This document shows, piece by piece, positions 7,358 through 15,385 of a DNA stretch of 64,000 nucleotides (its first letter is position 1; every line of letters begins with the position of its first letter). This stretch comes from Planctomycetota bacterium (lineage in GTDB: Bacteria; Planctomycetota; JAJSAM01), in assembly GCA_024274785.1 (NCBI GenBank), contig JAJSAM010000026.1, positions 173,048-237,047 of the forward strand. Reading direction: 5' to 3'. The notes under the pieces are model-generated. The model ran no database searches and had not been told where the DNA came from. It worked only from the letters and a program-made list of their open reading frames with translations. A program made the position numbers and the translations under genes.

Positions 7358-9202
7358 GTGGGAGCGCAACGCAGATACCGGGGCACCCGGACCGCGCGAT
7401 TCCGACTCGCGGGCACTCTGGTCCTGCTCGTCCTGACGCTGATCGCCCCGGCGATGGCCCAGGACATCGGGGCCCGGGATGTCGATCTCGACGACGACCT
7501 GATGGCCGAGCAGGTGGTGGGCAAGGTGGTCAAGCAGATCATCTTTCAGGGCAACCGGCGGTACGACGAATCGACCCTCAAGTACTCCATCGGCACGAAG
7601 GAAGGGTTGAAGCTCTCCGACTCGCGGCTCGCGGAGGACGTGTCCACTCTGCTGACGTTCTTCGCCCGGGTCACGATCAAGATGGAAGAGATGACCGACG
7701 GCGTCCGGATCACCTTCATCGTGGAGGAGAACCCGGTCACCACCTCCGTCATCTTCCGGGGCTTCACGGCGCTCAGCAATCAGGACCTGAATGCCGCGGT
7801 GGGCACGAAAGAGGGCTATCCCTTCGCGAAGTTCAAGATCGAGCAGGACCGGCTCCTCCTTACCGACATGCTGAAGAAGAAGGGGTACTACTTCGCCGAG
7901 GTTCAGGCGGCCTCCGGCGCATACGGTGAGGGGCGGCAGGTCGTGTTCACCGCCATCGAGGGGCCGGAAGTGGAGGTCGACGAGGTCCGCTTCATCGGCA
8001 ACGAATCGATCGATTCGGACACGCTGCTCTCGAACATGATTCTCGATGAATCCGGCTTCCTCTCCTCCACCAGCTTCGTCCAGCGGACCCTGGATCAGGA
8101 CCTGATCTCGGTGGTGAGTTTCTATCGCGCGGAGGGATTTCTCGACGCAGTGGTGGACCTCCGGGAGTTGTCGTTCAGCGAGGACAAGGAAGACGTCATC
8201 ATCACCATCGAGGTGCAGGAAAACGCTCCCTACCTGCTCGATGAGATCCGGATCGTCGGTGGGGAGAGCTTCCCGGGCGACCGCTCCACACTCTACGGGC
8301 TGCTCGGGATCGAACCGGGCATGATCCGCCGGGACTTCGCTCTCTACCAGGCCCAGCAGGCGCTCCGCACCTTCTACCTCGAAAACGCCTACTACAACGC
8401 GAGGATCGCGGTCAGCACGGAAGAAGACAGCCTGACCCACACTGCCGTGACCACCTTCACGATCACCGAAGGCAGCCCGGTCAAGGTGGGGCGGGTGGAC
8501 ATCACCGGCAACACCCTGACGCGGGACAAGGTGATCCGGCGCTCTCTGACCATCCACCCCGGCGGTCCCCTGAACTCCATCGAAATCGACAAGTCGATCG
8601 CCCGTCTCGACGGCTTGAGCTTCTTCGAACTCGGCAGCGTCGAGGCCAAGGTCGTGGACACCGACGATCCCGGCGTGAAGAACGTGGTGCTGAACCTCGA
8701 GGAAGGGCGGACCGGGTCCGTGAAGTTCTCGGCGGGCATCAGCTCCGACCTCGGCCTCCTCGGTGTGTTCGAACTCACGAAGCGCAACTTCGATTACGCC
8801 GATCTCCCGAAGCACTGGGGCGACGCCATCGCCGGCAAGGCGTTCACCGGCGGCGGCCAGACCCTGAACCTGTTGATTTCGCCCGGAACCTCGTATTCCC
8901 AGTACCGGCTGGCCTTTCACGAGCCCTGGTTCCTCGGCGAGTATGTCGTGTCCGGCCCGAGCGGGGAGATCGAGGAGTCGCCATTCTCATTCGGCTTCGA
9001 CATCTATCACACCGTCTTCACCCGGTTTCGTTCGATGAGCGCCGGACGGGGATCCGGCTCACCACCGGCAAAGTGTGGCGGGTCCACGGACTCCGGGTGG
9101 ATGACGTTTTCCGGGCCGGCTTCCGTTTCACGATCGAGAACGTGCGGATCGAGAACCTCGCCTTCGACGCCGCTCCGACCGCGTTTCTCTCGGAAGGTCT
9201 GA
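7358..9202 (+). CDS. bamA: Outer-membrane assembly factor BamA, N-terminal segment (frameshifted)
   Basis: BamA inserts beta-barrel proteins into the outer membrane. This frame holds a signal peptide (hydrophobic stretch ending PAMAQD), consecutive POTRA domains (start at KQIIFQGNRRYDEST) and the first strands of the barrel (SSDLGLLGVFELTKRNF, FHEPWFLG). After about position 9030 it runs into meaningless sequence (MSAGRGSGSPPAK...) because of a one-base deficit. The rest of the barrel continues in another frame to 9888. The GTG start at 7358 follows CAGGAGGA. Since BamA is essential in diderms, a sequencing or assembly error is more likely than a real null allele. Confidence 0.9.
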   Translation: MGAQRRYRGTRTARFRLAGTLVLLVLTLIAPAMAQDIGARDVDLDDDLMAEQVVGKVVKQIIFQGNRRYDESTLKYSIGTKEGLKLSDSRLAEDVSTLLTFFARVTIKMEEMTDGVRITFIVEENPVTTSVIFRGFTALSNQDLNAAVGTKEGYPFAKFKIEQDRLLLTDMLKKKGYYFAEVQAASGAYGEGRQVVFTAIEGPEVEVDEVRFIGNESIDSDTLLSNMILDESGFLSSTSFVQRTLDQDLISVVSFYRAEGFLDAVVDLRELSFSEDKEDVIITIEVQENAPYLLDEIRIVGGESFPGDRSTLYGLLGIEPGMIRRDFALYQAQQALRTFYLENAYYNARIAVSTEEDSLTHTAVTTFTITEGSPVKVGRVDITGNTLTRDKVIRRSLTIHPGGPLNSIEIDKSIARLDGLSFFELGSVEAKVVDTDDPGVKNVVLNLEEGRTGSVKFSAGISSDLGLLGVFELTKRNFDYADLPKHWGDAIAGKAFTGGGQTLNLLISPGTSYSQYRLAFHEPWFLGEYVVSGPSGEIEESPFSFGFDIYHTVFTRFRSMSAGRGSGSPPAKCGGSTDSGWMTFSGPASVSRSRTCGSRTSPSTPLRPRFSRKV

Positions 9203-9888
9203 ACCGGAACAACAAACTCGGCCTGGACCTCGGCTGGACCGCGGTGGATGTCCCGATATCGCCCGGAAATGGCTGGGAGGCTGATCTCGCCTATACGTTC
9301 GGCGGCAGCTTCCTCGGCGGGAACACGAACTTCAACAAGCTGGAAGCCCGGCTCACCAACTACACGACGCTCTATACCACCAGGGCCGGCCAGCGCCACA
9401 TCCTGGAGATCACCGCGCGTGCCGGCTACGCCGCGGAGTTCGGAGATTCCGATCTCGTGCCGATCTTCGAGCGGTTCTTCGCCGGGGGACTCTCCACGGT
9501 CCGTGGTTTCGCTTTCGGTGAAGTGGGCCCCCGGGCCTCCGGCAATCCGGAGACCGCGGCGGGGCAGGCCCTGATCCGGGAAAGCCTGTTCTACGGCGAT
9601 GGGGAGCCGATGGGTGGCCAGGCGATGGTGCTCCTGAAGGCCGAGTACGGATTTCCGGTTTATGAGCAGTTCGTTCGCGGGGTCACATTCGTAGATAGCG
9701 GTAACGTCACCGAGCGGTGGAGCCCCCGGCTCATCGATACGTACCGCATCGCCGTGGGATTTGGCTTCCGGGTCAGGGTACCCTTCTTCGGGCCGACTCC
9801 CATCGCTCTGGACTTCGCGTGGCCGGTCCGGAAAGAGAACGGGGATCGTCAGCAGGTGTTCTCTTTTACGTTCGACCAGCCGTTCTGA
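9031..9888 (+). CDS. bamA: BamA, C-terminal barrel segment after the frameshift
   Basis: This frame continues the barrel directly from the break: FDERRTGIRLTTGKVWRVHG follows TRF in the upstream segment with nothing else missing. It carries the lid-loop signature VRGF in STVRGFAFGEVGPR and the terminal strand ending in aromatic FDQPF, the usual beta-signal for barrel assembly. The two segments together would encode about 840 residues. The first usual start codon in this frame is the GTG at 9073, but it is probably not used; the protein should be read through from 7358. Confidence 0.88.
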   Translation, partial: FDERRTGIRLTTGKVWRVHGLRVDDVFRAGFRFTIENVRIENLAFDAAPTAFLSEGLNRNNKLGLDLGWTAVDVPISPGNGWEADLAYTFGGSFLGGNTNFNKLEARLTNYTTLYTTRAGQRHILEITARAGYAAEFGDSDLVPIFERFFAGGLSTVRGFAFGEVGPRASGNPETAAGQALIRESLFYGDGEPMGGQAMVLLKAEYGFPVYEQFVRGVTFVDSGNVTERWSPRLIDTYRIAVGFGFRVRVPFFGPTPIALDFAWPVRKENGDRQQVFSFTFDQPF

Positions 9889-9914
9889 GATCAAGTCGCT
9901 TGGAGAGAAGACAA

Positions 9915-10499
9915 ATGAAGAAGTTGAGCATCATCACCGTTCTCGGTGTCCTCGCGGTTTTCGCCGCCTTCGTCGCCGGCGGCCGGATCGCTGTTTCTCA
10001 GGCGGTGACTCCTCCCGCCCGCGTGGGTTTTGTGGACGTGGCCGAGATCTTCCAGAAGTACAAGAAGTCGAACGATATCCAGCAGCAGACCCAGGCCGCT
10101 ATCCGCCAGGTCGAGGCGGACCTCAAGAAGCAGTTCGATGAGTTGAAGAAGGTGAGGGGCGACCTCGACCTCCTGGTGCCCGGGACTCCCGAGTTTTCGG
10201 CGAAGAAGCGGGAGGTCGACTTTGGAGCATTCAAGCTTGAGTATGCGGAGAAAGAGGCCAAGCAGGCTATCCTGACTGCCGCGGTGAAGAAGATGAACCT
10301 GGTGTACACCGAGGTTCGCAACGAGGCGGAGAACCACGCCCGGCGAAACGGTCTGCATGCGGTGTTCATGTACAACGCCCAGCAGATCGAGGCCCGGAGT
10401 CTCGAGGAACTCCAGATCCTCATCGCCTCTCGGCCGGTTCTTTACCGTGACAGCATGATGGACATCACGAAGCCGGTCCTCGACGCGCTGCAGAAGTAG
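9915..10499 (+). CDS. Skp/OmpH-family periplasmic chaperone
   Basis: A 194-residue secreted protein: residues 1-30 form a signal peptide (hydrophobic stretch VLAVFAAFVAGG), then the OmpH start VGFVDVAEIFQKYKKSNDIQ and a long helical, Lys/Glu-rich arm region, ending in a short C-terminal beta segment. Skp proteins escort unfolded outer-membrane proteins to BamA. Location between bamA and lpxC matches the usual envelope-biogenesis cluster. The ATG follows GGAGAGAAG. Confidence 0.88.
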   Translation: MKKLSIITVLGVLAVFAAFVAGGRIAVSQAVTPPARVGFVDVAEIFQKYKKSNDIQQQTQAAIRQVEADLKKQFDELKKVRGDLDLLVPGTPEFSAKKREVDFGAFKLEYAEKEAKQAILTAAVKKMNLVYTEVRNEAENHARRNGLHAVFMYNAQQIEARSLEELQILIASRPVLYRDSMMDITKPVLDALQK

Positions 10500-10544
10500 C
10501 TGGCTGCGGATTCAGCTGCCGGGGCCGAAGGCAGGGGGAGTGGA

Positions 10545-11852
10545 TTGAGCCGTAAGCAGAGGACTATTACCGGGACGGCCACGCTCTCGGGGATCGGATT
10601 GCACACGGGCCAGGAAGTCCGCGTCGACCTGAAGCCTGCGGAGGTGGGTTCGGGACTGGTTTTCGTGCGCACCGATCTGCCGGAGCATCCGGAAGTCCCC
10701 CTGAACATCGCCCGCGTCGAAAACCAGGGCCGCCGCACCACCATCTCCGCCGGGGACGCGGAAGTCCACACCGTGGAACATTTTCTCGCCTGTCTCACCG
10801 CACTCGGCATCGATAACGTACGGGTCGAGATCTCCGGCAGCGAGATGCCGGGGATGGACGGTTCGGCGTTGCCCTGGTTTACCGCTCTCAAGGAGGCGGG
10901 GATCACCGAGCAGGGCGAGGACCGGGAGGCGCTGGCCCTCCAGTCCGAGGTCGTCGTGGACTTTCCCGGCGAGCAGGTTTCCCTGGTGGCCCTGCCCCGC
11001 GACGAAGGTCTCTCCATCGACTACACGCTCGACTACCAGAACCCGGCCATTCCCGTGCAGCGGCTCTCGCTGACCCTGACCCCCGAGACCTTCGAGAGAG
11101 AGATTGCGCCCGCCCGGACTTTCTGCCTTTCGAGTGAAGCCAAGGCCCTTCGTGACGCGGGGCTCGGCAAGGGCGCCACCACCTTGAATACTCTCGTGGT
11201 GGGGGAGGACGGCCGTCCGCTCGAAACCGAACTCCGGTTCCCCGATGAGTACGTTCGGCACAAGGTGCTCGACCTGCTCGGAGACCTGTATCTTCTCGGG
11301 CTCGATCTCTCCGGGCGGATCCTGGCGATCCGGTCCGGTCATCGGGCCAATGTGGCTCTGGTGCAGAAGCTCCGCGAAGTTCACGAGGAACGGCTTCGCC
11401 AGCGGCGCCTTCGGGAGCAGACTCTGGACATCCGCGAAGTCATGCGGATCCTGCCGCACCGGTATCCGTTCCTGTTGGTTGACCGGGTGATCGAACTGGA
11501 CGGCTTCAAGCGGGCGGTGGGGATCAAGAACGTCTCCATCAACGAGCCGTTCTTCCAGGGGCACTGGCCCGGGCAGCCGGTGATGCCGGGAGTGCTGATC
11601 GTCGAGGCCATGGCGCAACTCTCCGGGGTTCTGCTCCTCCGAAAGCTGGAGCATACCGGCAAGCTTGCGGTCCTGCTCTCCATCGACAAGGTGAAGCTCC
11701 GGCGGGCAGTGGTGCCGGGCGATCAACTGCGGATCACGTCCGTCGCCGAGAACGTCAAGCCCCGCACCGGACGGGTGCTCTGCAAGGCGACCGTCGAAGG
11801 CAAACTGGCCGCACAGGCGCGGATCAAGTTCATGCTGGTGGATGCGAACTGA
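10545..11852 (+). CDS. lpxC/fabZ: LpxC-FabZ fusion (UDP-acyl-GlcNAc deacetylase / hydroxyacyl-ACP dehydratase)
   Basis: Residues 1-280 are LpxC, the zinc deacetylase committing to lipid A: metal ligands lie in HTVEH and RHKVLD, and the general-acid histidine in SGHRAN. Residues 295-435 are FabZ, with the catalytic His in LPHRYPF and the Glu in MPGVLIVEAMAQ. Both active sites look complete. Such fusions are known in Bacteroidetes and several other diderm lineages. A TTG at 10545 gives the canonical N-terminus SRKQRTITGTATLSGIGLHTG. Its stop overlaps the next gene's ATG by one base. Confidence 0.95.
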   Translation: MSRKQRTITGTATLSGIGLHTGQEVRVDLKPAEVGSGLVFVRTDLPEHPEVPLNIARVENQGRRTTISAGDAEVHTVEHFLACLTALGIDNVRVEISGSEMPGMDGSALPWFTALKEAGITEQGEDREALALQSEVVVDFPGEQVSLVALPRDEGLSIDYTLDYQNPAIPVQRLSLTLTPETFEREIAPARTFCLSSEAKALRDAGLGKGATTLNTLVVGEDGRPLETELRFPDEYVRHKVLDLLGDLYLLGLDLSGRILAIRSGHRANVALVQKLREVHEERLRQRRLREQTLDIREVMRILPHRYPFLLVDRVIELDGFKRAVGIKNVSINEPFFQGHWPGQPVMPGVLIVEAMAQLSGVLLLRKLEHTGKLAVLLSIDKVKLRRAVVPGDQLRITSVAENVKPRTGRVLCKATVEGKLAAQARIKFMLVDAN

Positions 11853-12859
11853 TGGGCAATCTGAAAGCGGCAGTCATCGGTACGGGTGGGTTCGGCCGGC
11901 ACCACGTTCGCCAACTTGCGGGGATGGAGGGGGTGGACCTCGTCGGGATTTGTGATCTCGACGAAGAGCGGGTCGGCGCGCTCGCGAGGGAGTATCAGGT
12001 GAAGCCGTGCATCTCGGTGGACGATCTGCCCGAAGAGTTGGACGCGGTCGTGATCGCCGTGCCCACGGAAGCGCATCTTTCGGTCGCGGAGCCGTTTCTC
12101 CGGCGGGGAATCGCCGCTCTCGTCGAGAAGCCGATGGCGGCGACGGCCGCCCTGGCCGAGGCCCTCTGTGTGGCTGCGGAAGAGGGCGGGGCGGTGTTGG
12201 CGGCCGGCCACGTCGAGCGCTTCAATCCCGCGTTGATGGCCGCGCTCACGCATGACATCGCGCCGCGGTTCATCGAGGTCCGCCGTGTCGCGCCGTTCTC
12301 GTTCCGGTCGGCGGACATCGGCGTGGTGCTGGATCTCATGATCCACGACCTCGACATCTGCCTGGCCCTCGCGAAGTCCGCGGTCCGGAAGGTCGATGCC
12401 TGCGGATCTCCGGTGATCGGCGAGCACGAGGACGTCGCGAATGCCCGGGTCGAATTCGAGAACGGCTGCGTGGCCGATATCACCGCCAGCCGGGTGGCGA
12501 TGAAGACCGAGCGCAAGATCCGGCTGTTCTGTCCAGACGCCTACCTCTCGCTCGACTATGGACTCAAGTCCGGGGTGCTCTACCGGAAATCGCCGAAGCT
12601 GACCCCGGAGTACGTGAAGTCGCTGGCGAAGGATGCGAAGACCATCAAGGACCTGAAGGGGCTGGTTTTCGGCAACCTGCTCACGGTGGAGCAGATCGGA
12701 ATGGAAGACCATGATCAGCTCGAGATGGAGTTGAAGGACTTCCTTGCGGCGGTTCGGGGCGACCGGAAGCCGATGGTTTCCGGGCGGGATGCCCTGAAGG
12801 CGGTCGAGGCGGCCGGGATGGTCCTGACCTCGATCGGCTCTTCCCCGGTGTTGAAGTAG
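11852..12859 (+). CDS. Gfo/Idh/MocA-family NAD(P)-dependent dehydrogenase, possible UDP-GlcNAc 3-dehydrogenase
   Basis: The N-terminal Rossmann fold has the dinucleotide loop GTGGFGRHH, followed by VEKPMA (family Glu-Lys-Pro) and GHVERFNPA; the C-terminal half is the alpha/beta domain with HDLD. It is coupled to lpxC-fabZ (TGATG). In some bacteria a member of this family, GnnA, oxidises UDP-GlcNAc so that lipid A receives a 3-amino sugar, and gnnA sits with lpx genes. That makes GnnA a reasonable guess, but no transaminase gnnB and no lpxA are in the window, so the substrate is unproven. Confidence 0.85.
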   Translation: MGNLKAAVIGTGGFGRHHVRQLAGMEGVDLVGICDLDEERVGALAREYQVKPCISVDDLPEELDAVVIAVPTEAHLSVAEPFLRRGIAALVEKPMAATAALAEALCVAAEEGGAVLAAGHVERFNPALMAALTHDIAPRFIEVRRVAPFSFRSADIGVVLDLMIHDLDICLALAKSAVRKVDACGSPVIGEHEDVANARVEFENGCVADITASRVAMKTERKIRLFCPDAYLSLDYGLKSGVLYRKSPKLTPEYVKSLAKDAKTIKDLKGLVFGNLLTVEQIGMEDHDQLEMELKDFLAAVRGDRKPMVSGRDALKAVEAAGMVLTSIGSSPVLK

Positions 12860-12888
12860 CGGGTCGGCTCCGGTCAAGCCCTTTTTTC

Positions 12889-12916
12889 TTGCCCGGTCAA
12901 AGGCCCGCCCTAAGAT
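12889..12916 (+). promoter_or_regulatory. Candidate promoter of rpsB operon
   Basis: TTGCCC (12889-12894), 16 bases, TAAGAT (12911-12916), preceded directly by AGCCCTTTTTTCTT. The same T-rich stretch and the same box spacing precede ffh at 55518-55557. It leaves an 80-base untranslated leader before rpsB. The T-run could also be part of a terminator for the upstream gene. Confidence 0.5.
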
Positions 12917-12996
12917 TGGCGGTTTATCCCATTTTCCCTCGGTGAAGTCCCCCGAATTGCCGTCCCTACGGGTCCGGATCGGGGTGGAGGTGCAGG

Positions 12997-13965
12997 TTGG
13001 TCATTGCGTCGGTGAAAGATCTTCTGGAGTCGGGTGTTCACTTCGGGCACCGGGTGAGTCGCTGGAACCCGAAGATGGAGCAGTACATCTTCGGCAAGCG
13101 CAATCTCATCCACATCATCGATCTTCGGGAGACGTTGCGGGGGCTCTTCCGGGCCCACAACTTCCTCCAGAGGCTTTGCGCGGAGGGCCGGGAGATCCTG
13201 TTTGTCGGGACCAAGCGTCAGGCCAAGGCCGTCGTCGAGGCCGAGGCGAAGCGCTGCAACATGCCCTACGTCACCGAGCGCTGGCTGGGTGGGACTCTCA
13301 CCAACTTCGAGACCATCACTCGCCGGCTCGAGCGTCTCCACGAGCTGGAAAAAATGGAAGACACCGGCGAGTCCGCACTTCTCTCCAAGAAAGAGCTCGC
13401 CCGCTTCAACCGCGAGAAGCGCAAGCTCCTCCGGAACCTGGGCGGCATCCGACACATGAAGCGGCTTCCCGGCGCTGTCGTCATCGTCGACCCGAGGCGT
13501 GAGCAGAACGCCTTGAAGGAGGCCTACAAGCTCGGCCTGCCGACGATCTGCCTGATCGACACCGACAGCGACCCGGAGCTGGTGGACATCCCGATCCCCG
13601 GTAACGACGACGCCATGCGCAGTATCCAGGTGATCCTGCACCGGTTGACCGACGCCGTCATCACTGGCAACAAGGTCGCCCGGACGCACCAGGGCATCGA
13701 CATCAAGAAGCTCGAAGAGGACCGCGACGCCGGCATCGTCGCCCCCGAGAAGCCGAAGACCTTCGTGGTCCGCCGCAAGGATGGTGGGAAGGCTGTTCCG
13801 GTTGCGGTTGAACCCGCGCCCGCCCCCGTCCCGGAGGCGGCTCCGGCATCCGAGGGCCCGAGTGAGCCCGCTCCGGAGGCAGCGCCCGCTCCGGAAGCAG
13901 CAGCCCCCGAGGCCCCCGCAGCCGAGGCCGGGCCCGAAGAGACCCCTGAGACCAGACCGGAATAG
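12997..13965 (+). CDS. rpsB: 30S ribosomal protein S2 with Pro/Ala/Glu tail
   Basis: The uS2 core (ESGVHFGHRVSRWNPKM near the start; FVGTKRQAK; PGAVVIVDPRRE; IPIPGNDDAMRS) covers residues 1-225 and the protein then continues for about 95 residues, the last 60 rich in Pro, Ala and Glu, unlike E. coli S2 (241 residues in total). The TTG at 12997 is six bases after GGAGG and gives the expected N-terminus; a GTG at 13012 would cut it short. First gene of the classical rpsB-tsf-pyrH-frr operon. Confidence 0.95.
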   Translation: MVIASVKDLLESGVHFGHRVSRWNPKMEQYIFGKRNLIHIIDLRETLRGLFRAHNFLQRLCAEGREILFVGTKRQAKAVVEAEAKRCNMPYVTERWLGGTLTNFETITRRLERLHELEKMEDTGESALLSKKELARFNREKRKLLRNLGGIRHMKRLPGAVVIVDPRREQNALKEAYKLGLPTICLIDTDSDPELVDIPIPGNDDAMRSIQVILHRLTDAVITGNKVARTHQGIDIKKLEEDRDAGIVAPEKPKTFVVRRKDGGKAVPVAVEPAPAPVPEAAPASEGPSEPAPEAAPAPEAAAPEAPAAEAGPEETPETRPE

Positions 13966-14022
13966 AACCCTTCCCGGAAGTGCAGGTTGTAGAAGCGGAC
14001 AGTTGACAGAGGAGCTGGAATC

Positions 14023-14631
14023 ATGTCGGTCGAGGCAAAGCGGGTGATGGAACTGCGCAAGATCACCGATCTCCCCATGATGCAGTGCAAGAAGGCCCTC
14101 ACGGAAACCGACGGCGACGTCGAGAAGGCCGTGGAGCTGCTGCGCATGCAGGGAGCCAGGATGGCGGAGAAAAAGGCCCACCGCAAGACCGGCGATGGCG
14201 CCGTTGGCTTCTACATTCACCACAACGGAAAACTCGGCGTGCTGGTTGAGCTGAACTGCGAGACCGACTTCGTGGCGAAGAGCGACGACTTCCAGAATCT
14301 CCTGAAGGCCGTCTCACTGCACATCGCCTTCCACGACCCGATCGCGATCGACCGCGGCGGCGTCTCCCCGGAGGCCGTCGAGAAGGAGCGGGCTCTCATT
14401 CTCGGGCAACTCGACGAGGACGAGTCGATGAAGAACAAGCCCGACCAGGTGAAAGAGAAGATCGCGGAAGGCAAGATCGATAAGTTCTTCAAGGAGCGCG
14501 TGCTGCTCGAGCAGGCTTACGTGAAGGACGACAAGATCACTGTCCAGGAGTTGATCAGCCAGACGATCGGCAAGCTCGGCGAGAACATCACTGTCGGTCG
14601 GTTCACCCGGTTCAAGGTCGGCGAGGAGTAG
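14023..14631 (+). CDS. tsf: Elongation factor Ts, short form
   Basis: Nucleotide exchange factor for EF-Tu. The N-terminal UBA-like domain VMELRKITDLPMMQCKKAL is followed by the core with the TDFVAK motif (NCETDFVAKSDDF). At 202 residues it is of the compact type seen in many non-proteobacteria rather than the 283-residue E. coli form. It stops immediately before the pyrH GTG. Confidence 0.96.
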   Translation: MSVEAKRVMELRKITDLPMMQCKKALTETDGDVEKAVELLRMQGARMAEKKAHRKTGDGAVGFYIHHNGKLGVLVELNCETDFVAKSDDFQNLLKAVSLHIAFHDPIAIDRGGVSPEAVEKERALILGQLDEDESMKNKPDQVKEKIAEGKIDKFFKERVLLEQAYVKDDKITVQELISQTIGKLGENITVGRFTRFKVGEE

Positions 14632-15369
14632 GTGCTCCGGCGGGCCCTGGTCAAGATTTCCGGCGAAGCTCTCGGTACGAGAGGGCTTGCCGGAGAATCG
14701 ATTTCCCTGCTTGTCTCCCAGATCACGGAAGCCACGGCTCTCGGTGTGCAGATCGGCATCGTCCTCGGCGGAGGAAACATCCTCCGCGGCCGCGATCTGG
14801 ACCTCCCCGCCGTCCGCCGCCCCATAAGAGATCGGATGGGCATGCTGGCGACGGTGGTGAATGCTCTGGCCGCCGCGGATTCTCTCATCGCCGCCGGGCA
14901 GTCCGCCGTGGTCCTCACCGCGACGCCCATGCCGGGCGTGGCTGAGCACTTTCGGATGGAGACGGCCCGGGAGCACCTCGAGGGAGGCAAGGTTGTTTTC
15001 CTGGCGGGAGGGACCGGACACCCGTACTTCACCACGGATACTGCCGCAGCCCTCCGAGCCCTCGAGATCGGAGCGGACGCCCTGCTCAAGGCGACCAAGG
15101 TAGACGGCGTGTACTCAGCGGATCCGGTCGACAACGAAGACGCCGTCCGCTACGATGCGCTGTCTTATGATCAGGTGCTCGAGCAGAAGCTCGGGGTGAT
15201 GGATCTGACGGCGATTACGCTCTGTCGGGAGAACCATCTGCCGGTTTACGTGTTTGACATGAGGGTGCCCGGAAATCTCGCCCGGATGCTCTGCGGCGAG
15301 CCGATAGGCACCCGGATATCCGGCGACGCGATGCGCCGCGACCGCCCCTCAGATCGTGTGCCCTCATGA
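14632..15369 (+). CDS. pyrH: UMP kinase with repeat-derived C-terminal tail
   Basis: Phosphorylates UMP to UDP. Key parts of the amino-acid-kinase fold are present: LVKISGEAL, GIVLGGGNILRGR, TGHPYFTTDTAAALRA and KATKVDGVYSADP. Family members normally end shortly after the G-EPIGT segment. Here GEPIGTRIS is followed by about 15 extra residues (GDAMRRDRPSDRVPS) that are encoded by a copy of the dispersed repeat at 15328-15381, which also supplies the stop codon. The GTG start abuts the tsf stop. Confidence 0.95.
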   Translation: MLRRALVKISGEALGTRGLAGESISLLVSQITEATALGVQIGIVLGGGNILRGRDLDLPAVRRPIRDRMGMLATVVNALAAADSLIAAGQSAVVLTATPMPGVAEHFRMETAREHLEGGKVVFLAGGTGHPYFTTDTAAALRALEIGADALLKATKVDGVYSADPVDNEDAVRYDALSYDQVLEQKLGVMDLTAITLCRENHLPVYVFDMRVPGNLARMLCGEPIGTRISGDAMRRDRPSDRVPS

Positions 15370-15381
15370 GAAAGGCGGGCT
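15328..15381 (+). repeat. Dispersed junction repeat, copy 1 (pyrH|frr)
   Basis: Shares the core GACCGCCCCTCAGATCGTG and the end GAGAAAGGCGGGCT with copies near 17.5, 17.8, 35.5, 52.1 and 52.3 kb. Here the core is read through as the last residues of PyrH (RRDRPSDRVPS then TGA), and the GAGAAAGGCGGGCT end lies four bases before the frr ATG, where it can act as the ribosome-binding region. Sequence upstream of GCGATGCG is PyrH-specific. Confidence 0.85.
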
Positions 15382-15385
15382 GACC

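Noticed and set aside
9020-9040. Programmed ribosomal frameshift in bamA
   Set aside because: No slippery heptamer or downstream structure was seen, and BamA is not known to use one; an indel is simpler.
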